Below are positions 50,055 through 57,947 of a stretch of 64,000 nt of DNA, one piece after another. Origin of the DNA: Nocardia exalbida NBRC 100660 (GTDB lineage: Bacteria > Actinomycetota > Actinomycetes > Mycobacteriales > Mycobacteriaceae); contig NZ_BAFZ01000116.1 of NCBI RefSeq assembly GCF_000308575.1, positions 57,981 through 121,980 of the forward strand. The letters are read 5' to 3'. The first letter of the stretch is position 1. Every line of letters begins with the position of its first letter. Both the position numbers and the translations under genes were made by a program. Below the pieces are notes generated by a model. That model was not told where the DNA came from and did not search any database. It worked only from the letters and a program-made list of their open reading frames with translations.

Positions 50055-50830
50055 CCAGACCGGTCGGCAACATCACCCGTGGCACCACCGCCGTCAACCG
50101 CCTCCGGCGCAGCGACCGCCGGCTGATCAACGACGATCTCGTCGCCGACCGGCTGGCCCGCGCACCCGATCCGCTGGTGGTCGACCTCGGTTACGGCGCG
50201 AGCCCGTGGACCACCTTCGAGCTGGCGGCGCGCCTGCGCACGATCCGCGCCGACGTGCGCGTGGTGGGGCTCGAGATCGACCCGCAGCGCGTGGTGCCCG
50301 GACGCGACGGCGTCACCTTCGCACGCGGCGGCTTCGAATTGGCGGGGCTGCGACCGGTCCTCGTTCGCGCCTTCAATGTGCTGCGGCAATATCCGGAATC
50401 GGCGGTCCCGGACGCGTGGTCGACCGTCCTGGCGGGGCTGGCTCCGGACGGACTGCTGGTCGACGGCACCTGCGACGAATTGGGCAGGCGCTGCGCGTGG
50501 ATCCTGCTCGACCGGGACGGGCCGCGTTCGCTCACGCTGGCCTGGGATCCGTTCACCGTCGAGCGGCCCTCCGACCTCGCCGAACGCCTGCCCAAGGCGC
50601 TGATCCACCGCAATGTCCCCGGAGAACCCATCCACGCGCTGCTCGCGGCAGCCGATCGTGCGTGGGCCCACGCCGCGCCGATGGCGCCGTTCGGTCCTCG
50701 TGTCCGCTGGCGTGCGGCTGCCCAGGCCTTGCGCGCGGAAGGCTTCCCGATCCGCCCCTACCGCCGTCGCCTACGCGACAATGTGCTCTCGGTCCCGTGG
50801 TCGGCCGTCGCGCCGCTCGATCCGAGCTAG
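50024..50830 (+). CDS. Class I SAM-dependent methyltransferase-like protein
   Basis: The product has up to 268 aa. Motif I is VVDLGYGASPWTTFELA, motif II VVGLEIDPQRV, and a post-motif region FNVLRQYPES. It looks like a conserved actinobacterial methyltransferase whose substrate is unknown. GTG 50024 overlaps the previous gene by 31 bp; no strong ribosome site exists, and a CTG at 50051 next to the stop is another option. Confidence 0.75.
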   Translation: MAGRTAPHPLTRPVGNITRGTTAVNRLRRSDRRLINDDLVADRLARAPDPLVVDLGYGASPWTTFELAARLRTIRADVRVVGLEIDPQRVVPGRDGVTFARGGFELAGLRPVLVRAFNVLRQYPESAVPDAWSTVLAGLAPDGLLVDGTCDELGRRCAWILLDRDGPRSLTLAWDPFTVERPSDLAERLPKALIHRNVPGEPIHALLAAADRAWAHAAPMAPFGPRVRWRAAAQALRAEGFPIRPYRRRLRDNVLSVPWSAVAPLDPS

Positions 50831-50841
50831 CCAGAGTTTCG

Positions 50842-51450
50842 TCACGCTACGGCTAGCGCCTGGTACACCCGTCTCGCGGCGCGGGGCGAGAGGCGCGCTC
50901 CCGCGTCGGTGATCTCCCGGCCCGCGCAGCGGTCGATGGCGACCGCGTCGGCGACCACCTCGTTCAACGCCGCCTGCCCGATATCGCCCTCGGCCAGGTC
51001 CAGCACCGTGCGTACCGGCGTCGTCACCAGGAAAGGACCCGCCGATTCCACGTCCGAGCCGGCCAGCGACCGGCGCACGACCGCCAGCCGCGGCGTCACC
51101 GGTGGACGTCCCACGCGCACGGACAGGTGCAGGAACCGCGGGCCGAGGCTGCCGAGCCCGTGCAGCTCCGCCGCACTCTGATGGGAGACCACCGCGGCGC
51201 CGTCGAACCAGGCAGCCCACATCGCGTATTCGTCGAGCGGACCTTCCGGCCACCCGGCCAACCGCAGCATGCCGATTCCTGCCCTTTCCACCGAACCGTC
51301 GCCGAGGCCTGCCCGCACTCGCGCCCCGCACCCCGTGCGCAGTACCTGCCGAGTCGTGAAGAAACCGGCGTGCCGACCGGCCCAGCGGCGCAGAACACGC
51401 CATCCTTGTTCCGCGGATCCGATCGCGCGGCTTGCCACATCGCCAGCCAT
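50842..51450 (-). CDS. AbiEi-like antitoxin-family winged-helix protein
   Basis: The 202-aa protein has the N-terminal winged helix of the AbiEi type (GFFTTRQVLRTGCGARVRAG, SVERAGIGMLRLAGW), then VVSHQSAAELHGL and a beta-rich region RFLHLSVRVG. Proteins of this kind are antitoxins of type IV systems or orphan regulators. No AbiEii nucleotidyltransferase is adjacent, so it is probably an orphan. TAGCCT lies 7 nt before ATG 51450, giving a leaderless start (ATG 51456 would be too close). Confidence 0.8.
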   Translation of the reverse strand: MAGDVASRAIGSAEQGWRVLRRWAGRHAGFFTTRQVLRTGCGARVRAGLGDGSVERAGIGMLRLAGWPEGPLDEYAMWAAWFDGAAVVSHQSAAELHGLGSLGPRFLHLSVRVGRPPVTPRLAVVRRSLAGSDVESAGPFLVTTPVRTVLDLAEGDIGQAALNEVVADAVAIDRCAGREITDAGARLSPRAARRVYQALAVA

Positions 51451-51549
51451 GGGCATCAGGCTACGCTCGGTTTTTGTGCTGCATGTCACATTCGAACCCC
51501 TCACTGCCTCCTCAGAGACGGCACAGAAAGGTCGGGAAGAATTTTCGCC

Positions 51550-52272
51550 ATGAGTACGAACACAACCTCCACCAAGACGATCAACCGGCGAGCCCTGCTG
51601 ATCGCCCTGACCGTGGTAGCTGTTCTGCTCGCCACGATCCTGGTCGGCGGCGAGGCCTACGCCAGGCACACGGTGTCGAAGTGCATCAGTTCGCAGTTCG
51701 AGAAGGAGATGGGATCGAAGATCGACGTCGGCTTCGGCCCCAAGCCGATGCTGATCACCTGGATCGACGGCAAGGTGCCCTCGGTGCGGGTGAACAGCGA
51801 CGACACCAAGTTCGGTCCCGCCGTCGGGATGGTGGTGCACGCCGTCTTCCGGGACGTCGACCTCACCGACCACGGTGGCGGCGAGATCGGCAGTTCCTCG
51901 GCCGATGTCACGTGGAGCAACGAGGGGATCAAGGAGACCCTCGGCAGCATGGTCAGTGACGTGAGCTCCTCGGCGAGCAGCGGCCTGCTCACCCTGTCGG
52001 TGCTCGGCGGCCTCGCCCAGCTCCAGCTGAAACCCCAGATCGTGAACGGGACGGTGCAGGTGGAGACGATGTCGGCGGAACTGCTCGGCATGGGCCTGCC
52101 CGCCGACCTGGTGCAGAGCATCGTCGACCTGTTCACCCAGAGTCTGCAGAGCTACCCGCTCGGCATGGCGGCGACCGAACTACAGGTCACCGACTCCGGC
52201 GTCGCGGTCCACCTGTCGGGTGGACGCACTCAGCTCGAGCCCGCGGGCGACAGCTCCGACATGCGCTGCTGA
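51550..52272 (+). CDS. DUF2993 (LmeA-like) membrane-anchored protein
   Basis: The 240-aa protein has one N-terminal transmembrane helix (about residues 14-36) and an extracytoplasmic DUF2993 domain of alternating beta strands (SKIDVGFGPKPMLITWIDGK, VSVRVNSDD-like). The LmeA member of this family acts in lipomannan elongation in mycobacteria, with a lipid-binding fold. The C-terminus ends DMRC with a single Cys. Divergent from the AbiEi-like gene. Confidence 0.82.
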   Translation: MSTNTTSTKTINRRALLIALTVVAVLLATILVGGEAYARHTVSKCISSQFEKEMGSKIDVGFGPKPMLITWIDGKVPSVRVNSDDTKFGPAVGMVVHAVFRDVDLTDHGGGEIGSSSADVTWSNEGIKETLGSMVSDVSSSASSGLLTLSVLGGLAQLQLKPQIVNGTVQVETMSAELLGMGLPADLVQSIVDLFTQSLQSYPLGMAATELQVTDSGVAVHLSGGRTQLEPAGDSSDMRC

Positions 52273-52279
52273 ACGCCCC

Positions 52280-52309
52280 CCTCCACAACGTCTTCGGGCG
52301 TTGCGGAGG
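52280..52309. terminator. Bidirectional hairpin between DUF2993 gene and deoC
   Basis: CCTCCACAACG (52280-52290) and CGTTGCGGAGG (52299-52309) pair at 10 of 11 positions with loop TCTTCGGG. It lies 7 bp behind the plus-strand stop and 46 bp behind the deoC stop, so it can serve both convergent genes. Confidence 0.75.
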
Positions 52310-52355
52310 CGCACGGGGGAAGACCGGATATCCGCGAACGCTTTTCGGGTGCCGA

Positions 52356-53024
52356 TCACGGCGCGAAGCCGTCGAGCACCTCGCGGGATCTCGACAGCCC
52401 GAGCCGGGTCGCGCCCGCCGCGATCAGCTCCGCGGCCGCCTCGGCGGTCCGGATCCCGCCGCTGGCCTTGATGCCGAGCCGCCCGCCGACCGTATCGGCC
52501 ATCAACCGCACGGCGTGGACGCTCGCGCCGCCGGCGGGATGAAACCCGGTGGAGGTCTTCACGAAATCGGCTCCCGCACGCTCGGCGACCCGGCACACCT
52601 GCACGATCGCATCATCCGGCAGGGCGGCGGATTCGATGATCACTTTCAACAGGGTTCGATCGCCCACCGCTTCGCGCACCGTGACGATGTCGGCGAGCAC
52701 CGCCGTGTAATCCCCCGCGCGGGCCGCGCCGACATCGATGACCATGTCGACCTCGGCCGCGCCCTGGTCCGCCGCGAGCCGCGCCTCGGCGCCCTTCACC
52801 AGCGAATGATGCTTCCCCGAAGGGAATCCGGCGACCGTCGCGACCACCAGTCCTGGCGCGCGCACCGGCAACATGGACGGCGACACACAGATCGCGAGCA
52901 CGCCCAATGCCCGCGCGTCCTCGATCAACCCGTCGACCTCGGCGGACGTCGCCTCCGGGGCGAGCAGCGTGTGATCGATCATGGCGGCCACTTCGGCCCT
53001 GGTCAGCGACGCGGAACTTGCCAT
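52356..53024 (-). CDS. deoC: Deoxyribose-phosphate aldolase
   Basis: DeoC cleaves 2-deoxyribose-5-phosphate to glyceraldehyde-3-phosphate and acetaldehyde. The 222-aa TIM-barrel has the Schiff-base lysine in DFVKTSTGF, the second lysine in GIKASGGIRT, and EVDMVIDVG. ATG 53024 is taken (GTG 53042 is in frame); neither has a ribosome site, and CAGACT stands 8 nt before the ATG, in keeping with a leaderless start. Confidence 0.95.
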   Translation of the reverse strand: MASSASLTRAEVAAMIDHTLLAPEATSAEVDGLIEDARALGVLAICVSPSMLPVRAPGLVVATVAGFPSGKHHSLVKGAEARLAADQGAAEVDMVIDVGAARAGDYTAVLADIVTVREAVGDRTLLKVIIESAALPDDAIVQVCRVAERAGADFVKTSTGFHPAGGASVHAVRLMADTVGGRLGIKASGGIRTAEAAAELIAAGATRLGLSRSREVLDGFAP

Positions 53025-53179
53025 GGGGTGAGAGTCTGGCACACCAGAGGCGAATTCCGTTGCGCGCCTGGCGGCACTTCCCGCACACTCGTAGCTGATG
53101 GCGCATCGGAGAACGTTTCGCCACGGTCGACTGACTAACGTGTGCGGATGGGCCCTACTTCGTTCGGGAGGAGACGACC

Positions 53180-53734
53180 GTGCTGATCCGTCGCGAACGC
53201 GCCGACGACGCCGCTGTCATCGCTGCGGTGCACCGCAGCGCATTCGCACCGCGCTATGCCGATGCCGGCGATACCGATGGCGCCGGCGTGCCCGGTGACG
53301 GCGCCGATCCGCCCGAGGTGAACCTGATCACCCGGTTGCGCAGCGATGAAGGCTGGATCCCGACGCTCTCCCTGGTGGCGATCGAGCACGACAGCGTGGT
53401 CGGCCACCTGTGCCTGACCAGAGCCTCCGTCGGCCCGTTCCCCGTGCTGGCGCTCGGCCCGATCGGTGTGCTCGCCGATCATCAAGGCTCCGGGGTCGGT
53501 TCGGCCCTCATGCACGCGGCGCTCGGCGCCGCCGACGCCCTCGACGAACCCCTGATCGGCCTGCTCGGCAGCCTGGAGTTCTACCCGCGCTTCGGTTTCG
53601 TCCCCGCCGCCCGTCTCGGCATCACCCCGGACGACCCGGCCTGGATCAGCCACTTCCAGGTCCGCTCCCTGTCGGCCTACGACTCCCGGATCGCCGGCGA
53701 ATTCCACTACGCGGAGCCGTTTTACAACCTCTGA
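53180..53734 (+). CDS. GNAT-family N-acetyltransferase
   Basis: The 184-aa protein has the GNAT core: LIRRERADDAAVIAAVHRSA, beta-4 LALGPIGVLADHQGSGVGSA (acetyl-CoA loop Q-x-x-G-x-G/A) and the C-terminal LIGLLGSLEFYPRFGFVPA. The FYPRFGF motif groups it with predicted N-acetyltransferases of the YhbS type. GTG 53180 is preceded by GGGAGGAG at 6 nt. Confidence 0.9.
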   Translation: MLIRRERADDAAVIAAVHRSAFAPRYADAGDTDGAGVPGDGADPPEVNLITRLRSDEGWIPTLSLVAIEHDSVVGHLCLTRASVGPFPVLALGPIGVLADHQGSGVGSALMHAALGAADALDEPLIGLLGSLEFYPRFGFVPAARLGITPDDPAWISHFQVRSLSAYDSRIAGEFHYAEPFYNL

Positions 53735-53747
53735 GCACGACACCGGC

Positions 53748-54233
53748 TCACCGAGCCGAGACGACCCAGCGCCAGGAATGCACGGTGTCGGCCGGGTGGA
53801 GTCCTGCCCTGAGCCGAGCACATAACGGGCACTGAACCCACGGGTTGATGACAGATACTCCGGCAGCCTGGAAGGGCGCGGTATCGCGAGTAGCCACGGT
53901 CATGTTCGCGGCGCCCGCCGTCGCGGCGATATAGCCGTCGGCGGTGCCGATCGCGGCTCCGGCGGCGCGGGCGGTGGCCATGAGTTCGGGGTACGCGGTG
54001 GATGCGGCCAGGTCGAAAGCGAGAACTCGCCCCGCGAACAGAGGCAACACCCGAGTCTCGAGCCTGTCGCGCAGGACTTCTCGTCGCCTACCCTCTGGCA
54101 TCGCGGCAATGCCGAACCGCAGTTCGGCCACGGTAACCGCCGACAGGTACATGCTCGGGAGCCTCGCCGCCTTCCGAAGGTCAGACGAAGGCGCGGCGAA
54201 TCCCGCCCGGCGCACCTGCGAGGATGAACGCAT
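53748..54233 (-). pseudogene. VapC-like PIN-domain toxin remnant
   Basis: The minus strand retains the FitB/VapC C-terminal two thirds (YLSAVTVAELRFGIAAMPEG, GTADGYIAATAGAAN, VATRDTAPFQ, VSVINPW). The N-terminal strand with the first catalytic Asp (LDTN) is absent, and 30 unrelated residues follow NPW before the stop. No vapB is adjacent. Missing one of the acidic residues, the product would not be an active RNase. The purU start overlaps its lost 5' end. Confidence 0.75.
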
Positions 54234-55122
54234 GAGTTCCGCTCCACCCGTCCTGGACGACCGCCGCTACGTGCTGACGCTCGGCTGCCCGGATCGTCCG
54301 GGCATCATCGCCGGGATCACGTCGTTCATCGCCGAGTTCGGCGGCTCGATCGTGGAGGCGGGGTACCACTCCGACGTGGAGACGGGCTGGTTCTTCACTC
54401 GCCAGGCGATCAAGGCGGCGACGGTGCCGTTCGGGATCGAGGAACTGCGCGACCGGTTCGCCGGGGTGGCGGCCGACCTGGGTCCGCAGACCGAATGGCA
54501 ACTGCTGGACTCCCGCGCCCGCCGCCGCGCGGTCCTGCTGGTCAGCAAGGACGGCCACTGCCTGCACGATCTGCTCGGGCGCGCCGCCAGCGGTGAACTG
54601 CCCGCCACCATCGAGGCGGTGATCGGCAACCACCCGGATCTCGCTGCGATGACCGAGGCGCACGGGGTGAAGTTCCACCACGTGCCGTTCCCGAAGGACC
54701 CGGCCGAGCGCGGTCCGGCGTTCGAGGAGGTCCGCGCCCTGGTGGACGCGCACAACCCGCACGCGGTGGTGCTGGCACGGTTCATGCAGGTCCTGCCCGC
54801 CGAGCTGTGCGAGCACTGGGCGGGCAAGGCCATCAACATCCATCACAGCTTCTTGCCGTCGTTCGTCGGCGCTCGCCCCTACCACCAGGCGTTCGCCCGC
54901 GGCGTGAAACTGATCGGCGCCACCTGTCACTACGTGACCGCGGAACTGGACGCGGGCCCGATCATCGAGCAGGACGTCATCCGCATCGATCACGCGGACG
55001 AAGTGCGCGACATGGTCCGCCAGGGCCGCGACATCGAGCGGGTGGTCCTGGCGCGCGGGCTGCGCTGGCATCTGGAGGGACGCGTGCTGGTGCACGGCCG
55101 CCGGACGGTCGTCTTCTCGTGA
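54232..55122 (+). CDS. purU: Formyltetrahydrofolate deformylase
   Basis: PurU hydrolyses 10-formyltetrahydrofolate to formate for purine synthesis and one-carbon balance. The 296-aa protein has an N-terminal ACT domain (YVLTLGCPDRPGIIAGITSF) and a formyltransferase-like domain with catalytic His in NIHHSFLPSF and Asp/Glu in AELDAGPIIEQD. ATG 54232 has GAGG 8 nt upstream; the frame is open further but would read through the VapC remnant in antisense. Confidence 0.95.
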   Translation: MSSAPPVLDDRRYVLTLGCPDRPGIIAGITSFIAEFGGSIVEAGYHSDVETGWFFTRQAIKAATVPFGIEELRDRFAGVAADLGPQTEWQLLDSRARRRAVLLVSKDGHCLHDLLGRAASGELPATIEAVIGNHPDLAAMTEAHGVKFHHVPFPKDPAERGPAFEEVRALVDAHNPHAVVLARFMQVLPAELCEHWAGKAINIHHSFLPSFVGARPYHQAFARGVKLIGATCHYVTAELDAGPIIEQDVIRIDHADEVRDMVRQGRDIERVVLARGLRWHLEGRVLVHGRRTVVFS

Positions 55123-55146
55123 CGGGGCGTACGCCGCCCCGGCGCG

Positions 55147-56190
55147 TCAGCCCGCGAGGTCGGCGCGGGCGCGCTTGCCCACCTCGGCGAGCAGGCGCCC
55201 GAGTTCCTCGTTGAACCGCTCGTAGGCCTCGACATTGCCGAGATGGCCGGTCGGCAGCATCTGGTAACGCATCAGGCTGCCGGTCTCCCGCAGCAGCTCG
55301 ACGATCCGCTCGGAGTGGACCGGCGGCGTCATGTCGTCGAATTGTCCGGAGAGCACCGTCGTGGGGACCACGAGATTGCGCGCCGACTCCCCCACATCCA
55401 TCGTGGCGAGCAGGAAACCGAACCTGGAACGCACCCGGGCAGGGCAGGACCGCACGATGGCCATGCTGAAGTCCAGCAGCTCGCCTTTGGCCGCGGTGCT
55501 CAGGATCTGGCGCGCGAACAGCCAGCGCACCGGCGCGATGGGCGGGAAGACCATCGGGGCGCCGAGCCCCAGCCTGCCGAACAGGAAGGGCAGCGGCACC
55601 TTCAATTGCAGCAGCCGCCACGGCCGGTTCAGCAGCGGCACCACCGTGGTCTCCAGGATCAGCCGATCGGCCGCGGTATTGGTCAGCAGCACCGCCTGCG
55701 CCTGGCGCGCGACCCGCTCCGGGTAGCGTCCCGCCCACGCCTGCAGCGTCATGCCGCCGAGACTGTGCCCGACCAGCACGGCACGCTGTCCGGGCGCGAG
55801 CGCGGCGTCGAGCACCGCCGCCAAGTCGTCGGCCAGCAGGTCCATGCTCAACTCGCTCGACCCGTATTCACTCTCGCCGTGGCCGCGCTGGTCGTAGGCG
55901 ATCACTCGGTACTCACCCGCGAACGCGTTGATCTGCGGATTCCAGTATTCGATGCAGCAGGTCCACCCGTGCACGAGCACGATGACCGGCTTGTCCGACG
56001 AACCGTAGGCGTGGACGCGCAGCCGGGCTCCGTCCCCTGCGCGGACCGGGATCACCTGGTGGGGCACGGTCGGGGGGTTGAACGCCGCGATCCGGTAGGT
56101 ACGGGAACGCAAGTCGGCGCTGTGCGCGTCGCGCAAGCTCCGGAGCAGCCCCGGGAAGCTCGTCAACGCGGTCGGCAGCATGGCACGCAT
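55147..56190 (-). CDS. Alpha/beta hydrolase
   Basis: The 347-aa protein has a 45-residue N-terminal extension, then VLVHGWTCCIEYWNPQ, YDQRGHGES, nucleophile Ser in VGHSLGGMTLQAW, Asp in VLSGQFDDMTPP and His in PTGHLGNVEAY. The cap region is basic and hydrophobic and could favour lipid-like substrates. Inverted repeats upstream (56206-56255) resemble those before the XRE-hbhA operon. Confidence 0.88.
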   Translation of the reverse strand: MRAMLPTALTSFPGLLRSLRDAHSADLRSRTYRIAAFNPPTVPHQVIPVRAGDGARLRVHAYGSSDKPVIVLVHGWTCCIEYWNPQINAFAGEYRVIAYDQRGHGESEYGSSELSMDLLADDLAAVLDAALAPGQRAVLVGHSLGGMTLQAWAGRYPERVARQAQAVLLTNTAADRLILETTVVPLLNRPWRLLQLKVPLPFLFGRLGLGAPMVFPPIAPVRWLFARQILSTAAKGELLDFSMAIVRSCPARVRSRFGFLLATMDVGESARNLVVPTTVLSGQFDDMTPPVHSERIVELLRETGSLMRYQMLPTGHLGNVEAYERFNEELGRLLAEVGKRARADLAG

Positions 56191-56205
56191 CGGACACTCC
56201 TTTGT

Positions 56206-56255
56206 GTTACTGCTAGATACAGTAACCCCGATTCGTACCGCTTGCTAGTGCAAGC
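56206..56255 (-). promoter_or_regulatory. Operator-like inverted repeats before the hydrolase gene
   Basis: GTTACTG-N7-CAGTAAC (56206-56226) and GCTTGC-TAGT-GCAAGC (56240-56255) are perfect inverted repeats. The second is nearly the same as GCTAGC-TATT-GCAAGC upstream of the XRE gene, so one regulator may bind both promoters. Confidence 0.55.
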
Positions 56256-56282
56256 ACCCTTACCGGTCGGCGATCTCCGCCC

Positions 56283-56573
56283 TCACCAGCGTGGACCCCG
56301 CTGCACCTCGTCGACCTTGGGCCGGACGTCGGCCAGGTAGACGCCGGTGGCGATGATCGCCGCGAAGGAAAGCAGGCCCAGACCCGCGGGCGAGAGGAGG
56401 AGCACGAGCACGGCCGCTCCGAGAATCGCCAGCCAGATGGGCTTGGTCAGCTTGTCCACCGCGGTGAACGCGTCCGGACGCTGACGAACGGCGTGGATCA
56501 GCGCGAAAATCGTCGCACCGAGCGCCGCCAGCCACAACACCAGCAGGATCATCCCGGTCAATCCGTGCACCAT
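56283..56573 (-). CDS. DUF2516 membrane protein
   Basis: The 96-aa protein has three transmembrane stretches (about residues 5-22, 44-60, 63-82) and the conserved RPDAFTAVDKLTKPIWLAIL between the first and second, ending VRPKVDEVQ. This is the actinobacterial DUF2516 family (Rv0476 position). ATG 56573 is preferred because the upstream in-frame codons overlap the hbhA terminator hairpin. TATGAT at 56594-56589 is a good -10 box. Confidence 0.85.
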   Translation of the reverse strand: MVHGLTGMILLVLWLAALGATIFALIHAVRQRPDAFTAVDKLTKPIWLAILGAAVLVLLLSPAGLGLLSFAAIIATGVYLADVRPKVDEVQRGPRW

Positions 56574-56598
56574 ATTCACCCCACCCATCATAGAAGCA

Positions 56599-56631
56599 AC
56601 GCCCCCGCGCACCAGGGGTGCACGGGGGCGT
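56599..56631 (-). terminator. Hairpin terminator behind hbhA
   Basis: ACGCCCCCGCGCACC (56599-56613) and GGTGCACGGGGGCGT (56617-56631) pair at 14 of 15 positions around a 3-nt loop; TTGCTTCT follows on the minus strand. It lies 24 bp after the hbhA stop. Confidence 0.75.
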
Positions 56632-56654
56632 CGGACAGCTTCGGCTGCGGGCGG

Positions 56655-57341
56655 TCAGGCCTTCTTGGGAGCGGCCTTCTTCGCCGGAGCCTTCTTGGCC
56701 GCGGCGGCGGGGGTGGCCGCCTTCTTGGCCGGAGCCTTCTTCGGCGCACCGTTCGTCACCGGAGCCGGGGTGGCCTCGGTGGTCACCTCGACGACCTCGG
56801 CGTCGACGACCGGCGCGGCCTCGGCCACCGGCGCGGCCTCGGTCTCCTCGACCTTGGCCGGGCGGCCGAGCAGCCCGTTGACGCGCCCGAACACGTCCTC
56901 GGCGCGGCTCACCGCGTCGCCGTAGATGGTCTCGACCTTGCCGATCCGCTCCTCGACCAAGTGATTGGCGCGCAGCCGATCGATGGCCTCCTCACCGCGG
57001 ACGGCCAGGTCGGCGTAGAGGTCCAGCGCCTGCCGGTAGTACTTCTCGGCCAGCGTGCGCAGCTCCTCGGCGGTGAACTTCTCGCGCAGCTCGGCGAGGT
57101 CCTCCGGCAGCTCCGACGGCAGCCCGGACAGCCGCCCGCGCAGCGACTCGAACTGCGCCTGGACGTCGGCGGGGACGGTGGCGAAGCGCTCGCGCGCCTC
57201 CTCGACCCGGGCCTGCACGTCGGTGGTGACCGCGCGTTCGCGCACCTGCGCGACCACGTCGTTGACGGCGGCGTAGAGGGCGTCACCCGCACCGACGGTG
57301 GCGAGCAAGGGCTTGGTGACGGTGGCGTTCTTCTCGGTCAT
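56655..57341 (-). CDS. hbhA: Heparin-binding hemagglutinin HbhA
   Basis: The 228-aa adhesin has an N-terminal segment (KPLLATVGAGDALYAAVNDV), a long coiled-coil helix (about residues 30-150), an acidic Ala/Glu/Val linker and a Lys/Ala/Pro-rich C-terminus with KKAPAKKA repeats that bind sulfated glycans. In mycobacteria the lysines are methylated. AGGAG lies 10 nt before the ATG, which overlaps the XRE gene stop, so hbhA is translated with its regulator. Confidence 0.93.
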   Translation of the reverse strand: MTEKNATVTKPLLATVGAGDALYAAVNDVVAQVRERAVTTDVQARVEEARERFATVPADVQAQFESLRGRLSGLPSELPEDLAELREKFTAEELRTLAEKYYRQALDLYADLAVRGEEAIDRLRANHLVEERIGKVETIYGDAVSRAEDVFGRVNGLLGRPAKVEETEAAPVAEAAPVVDAEVVEVTTEATPAPVTNGAPKKAPAKKAATPAAAAKKAPAKKAAPKKA

Positions 57342-57844
57342 GATGTTTCGTTCTCCTGGCGTGGCGGAGTGTCGGTTGTCGTGCGCGGAACGTCGCTGTC
57401 CCATACGTCCCCCCCTGCCTCGTTTCCTCCGTTTTCCCGGCGAAACGATTCATAGATGTCCAGCAGCACCTGCTTCTGCCGCTCACTGATAGACGTGTCG
57501 GCGAGCAGGGCATCCCGGATCGGGCTGTGCGGCCGCTGCTCGAGATAGCCGGCCCGTACGTACAAGACCTCCGAGGAGACCCGCAGCGCTTTCGCGATCT
57601 GCGTTAGCACCTCGGCGGACGGATTGCGCAGTCCGCGCTCGATCTGGCTGAGGTACGGATTGCTCACCCCCGCCAGCTGGGCGAGCTGACGCAGCGAGAC
57701 TTGCGCGGCTTCTCGCTGTGCCCTGATGAAGCCTCCGATGTCGTGCGCCGCGTTGACGACGCGTCCCCCTCGTTCGCCGACGCCGGACGAGTGCTCGTCC
57801 GATCTGTCGGTGTACTCGGCGGAAACCTCGGGCTGGTCTGCCAT
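57338..57844 (-). CDS. XRE-family regulator upstream of hbhA
   Basis: The 168-aa protein has a helix-turn-helix (about residues 36-95: IGGFIRAQREAAQVSLRQLA, GVSNPYLSQIERGLRNPSAE) and a C-terminal part typical of Rv0474-like regulators. AAGG lies 6 nt before ATG 57844; a GTG one codon upstream is possible. Palindromes before the gene suggest that it regulates itself and hbhA. Confidence 0.9.
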   Translation of the reverse strand: MADQPEVSAEYTDRSDEHSSGVGERGGRVVNAAHDIGGFIRAQREAAQVSLRQLAQLAGVSNPYLSQIERGLRNPSAEVLTQIAKALRVSSEVLYVRAGYLEQRPHSPIRDALLADTSISERQKQVLLDIYESFRRENGGNEAGGDVWDSDVPRTTTDTPPRQENETS

Positions 57845-57888
57845 CACTCACCTTCTGGCGGTTGTACGAGTCGATTCTAGGACAGGGT

Positions 57889-57917
57889 GCTAGCTATTGC
57901 AAGCAGTCTGCTAGCAG
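57889..57917 (-). promoter_or_regulatory. Operator-like palindromes upstream of the XRE-hbhA operon
   Basis: GCTAGC-TATT-GCAAGC (57889-57904, one mismatch in the arms) is followed by the perfect palindrome CTGCTAGCAG (57908-57917). The 16-bp motif recurs as GCTTGC-TAGT-GCAAGC before the hydrolase gene at 56190. Confidence 0.55.
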
Positions 57918-57947
57918 TGTTCGGGCAAACGGTCCGCATGCCGCGGC

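Noticed and set aside
50842..51450. AbiEi-like gene considered as half of a type IV toxin-antitoxin or phage-abortive system
   Set aside because: No AbiEii nucleotidyltransferase lies on either side; neighbours are a methyltransferase and a DUF2993 protein. It is listed as an orphan.
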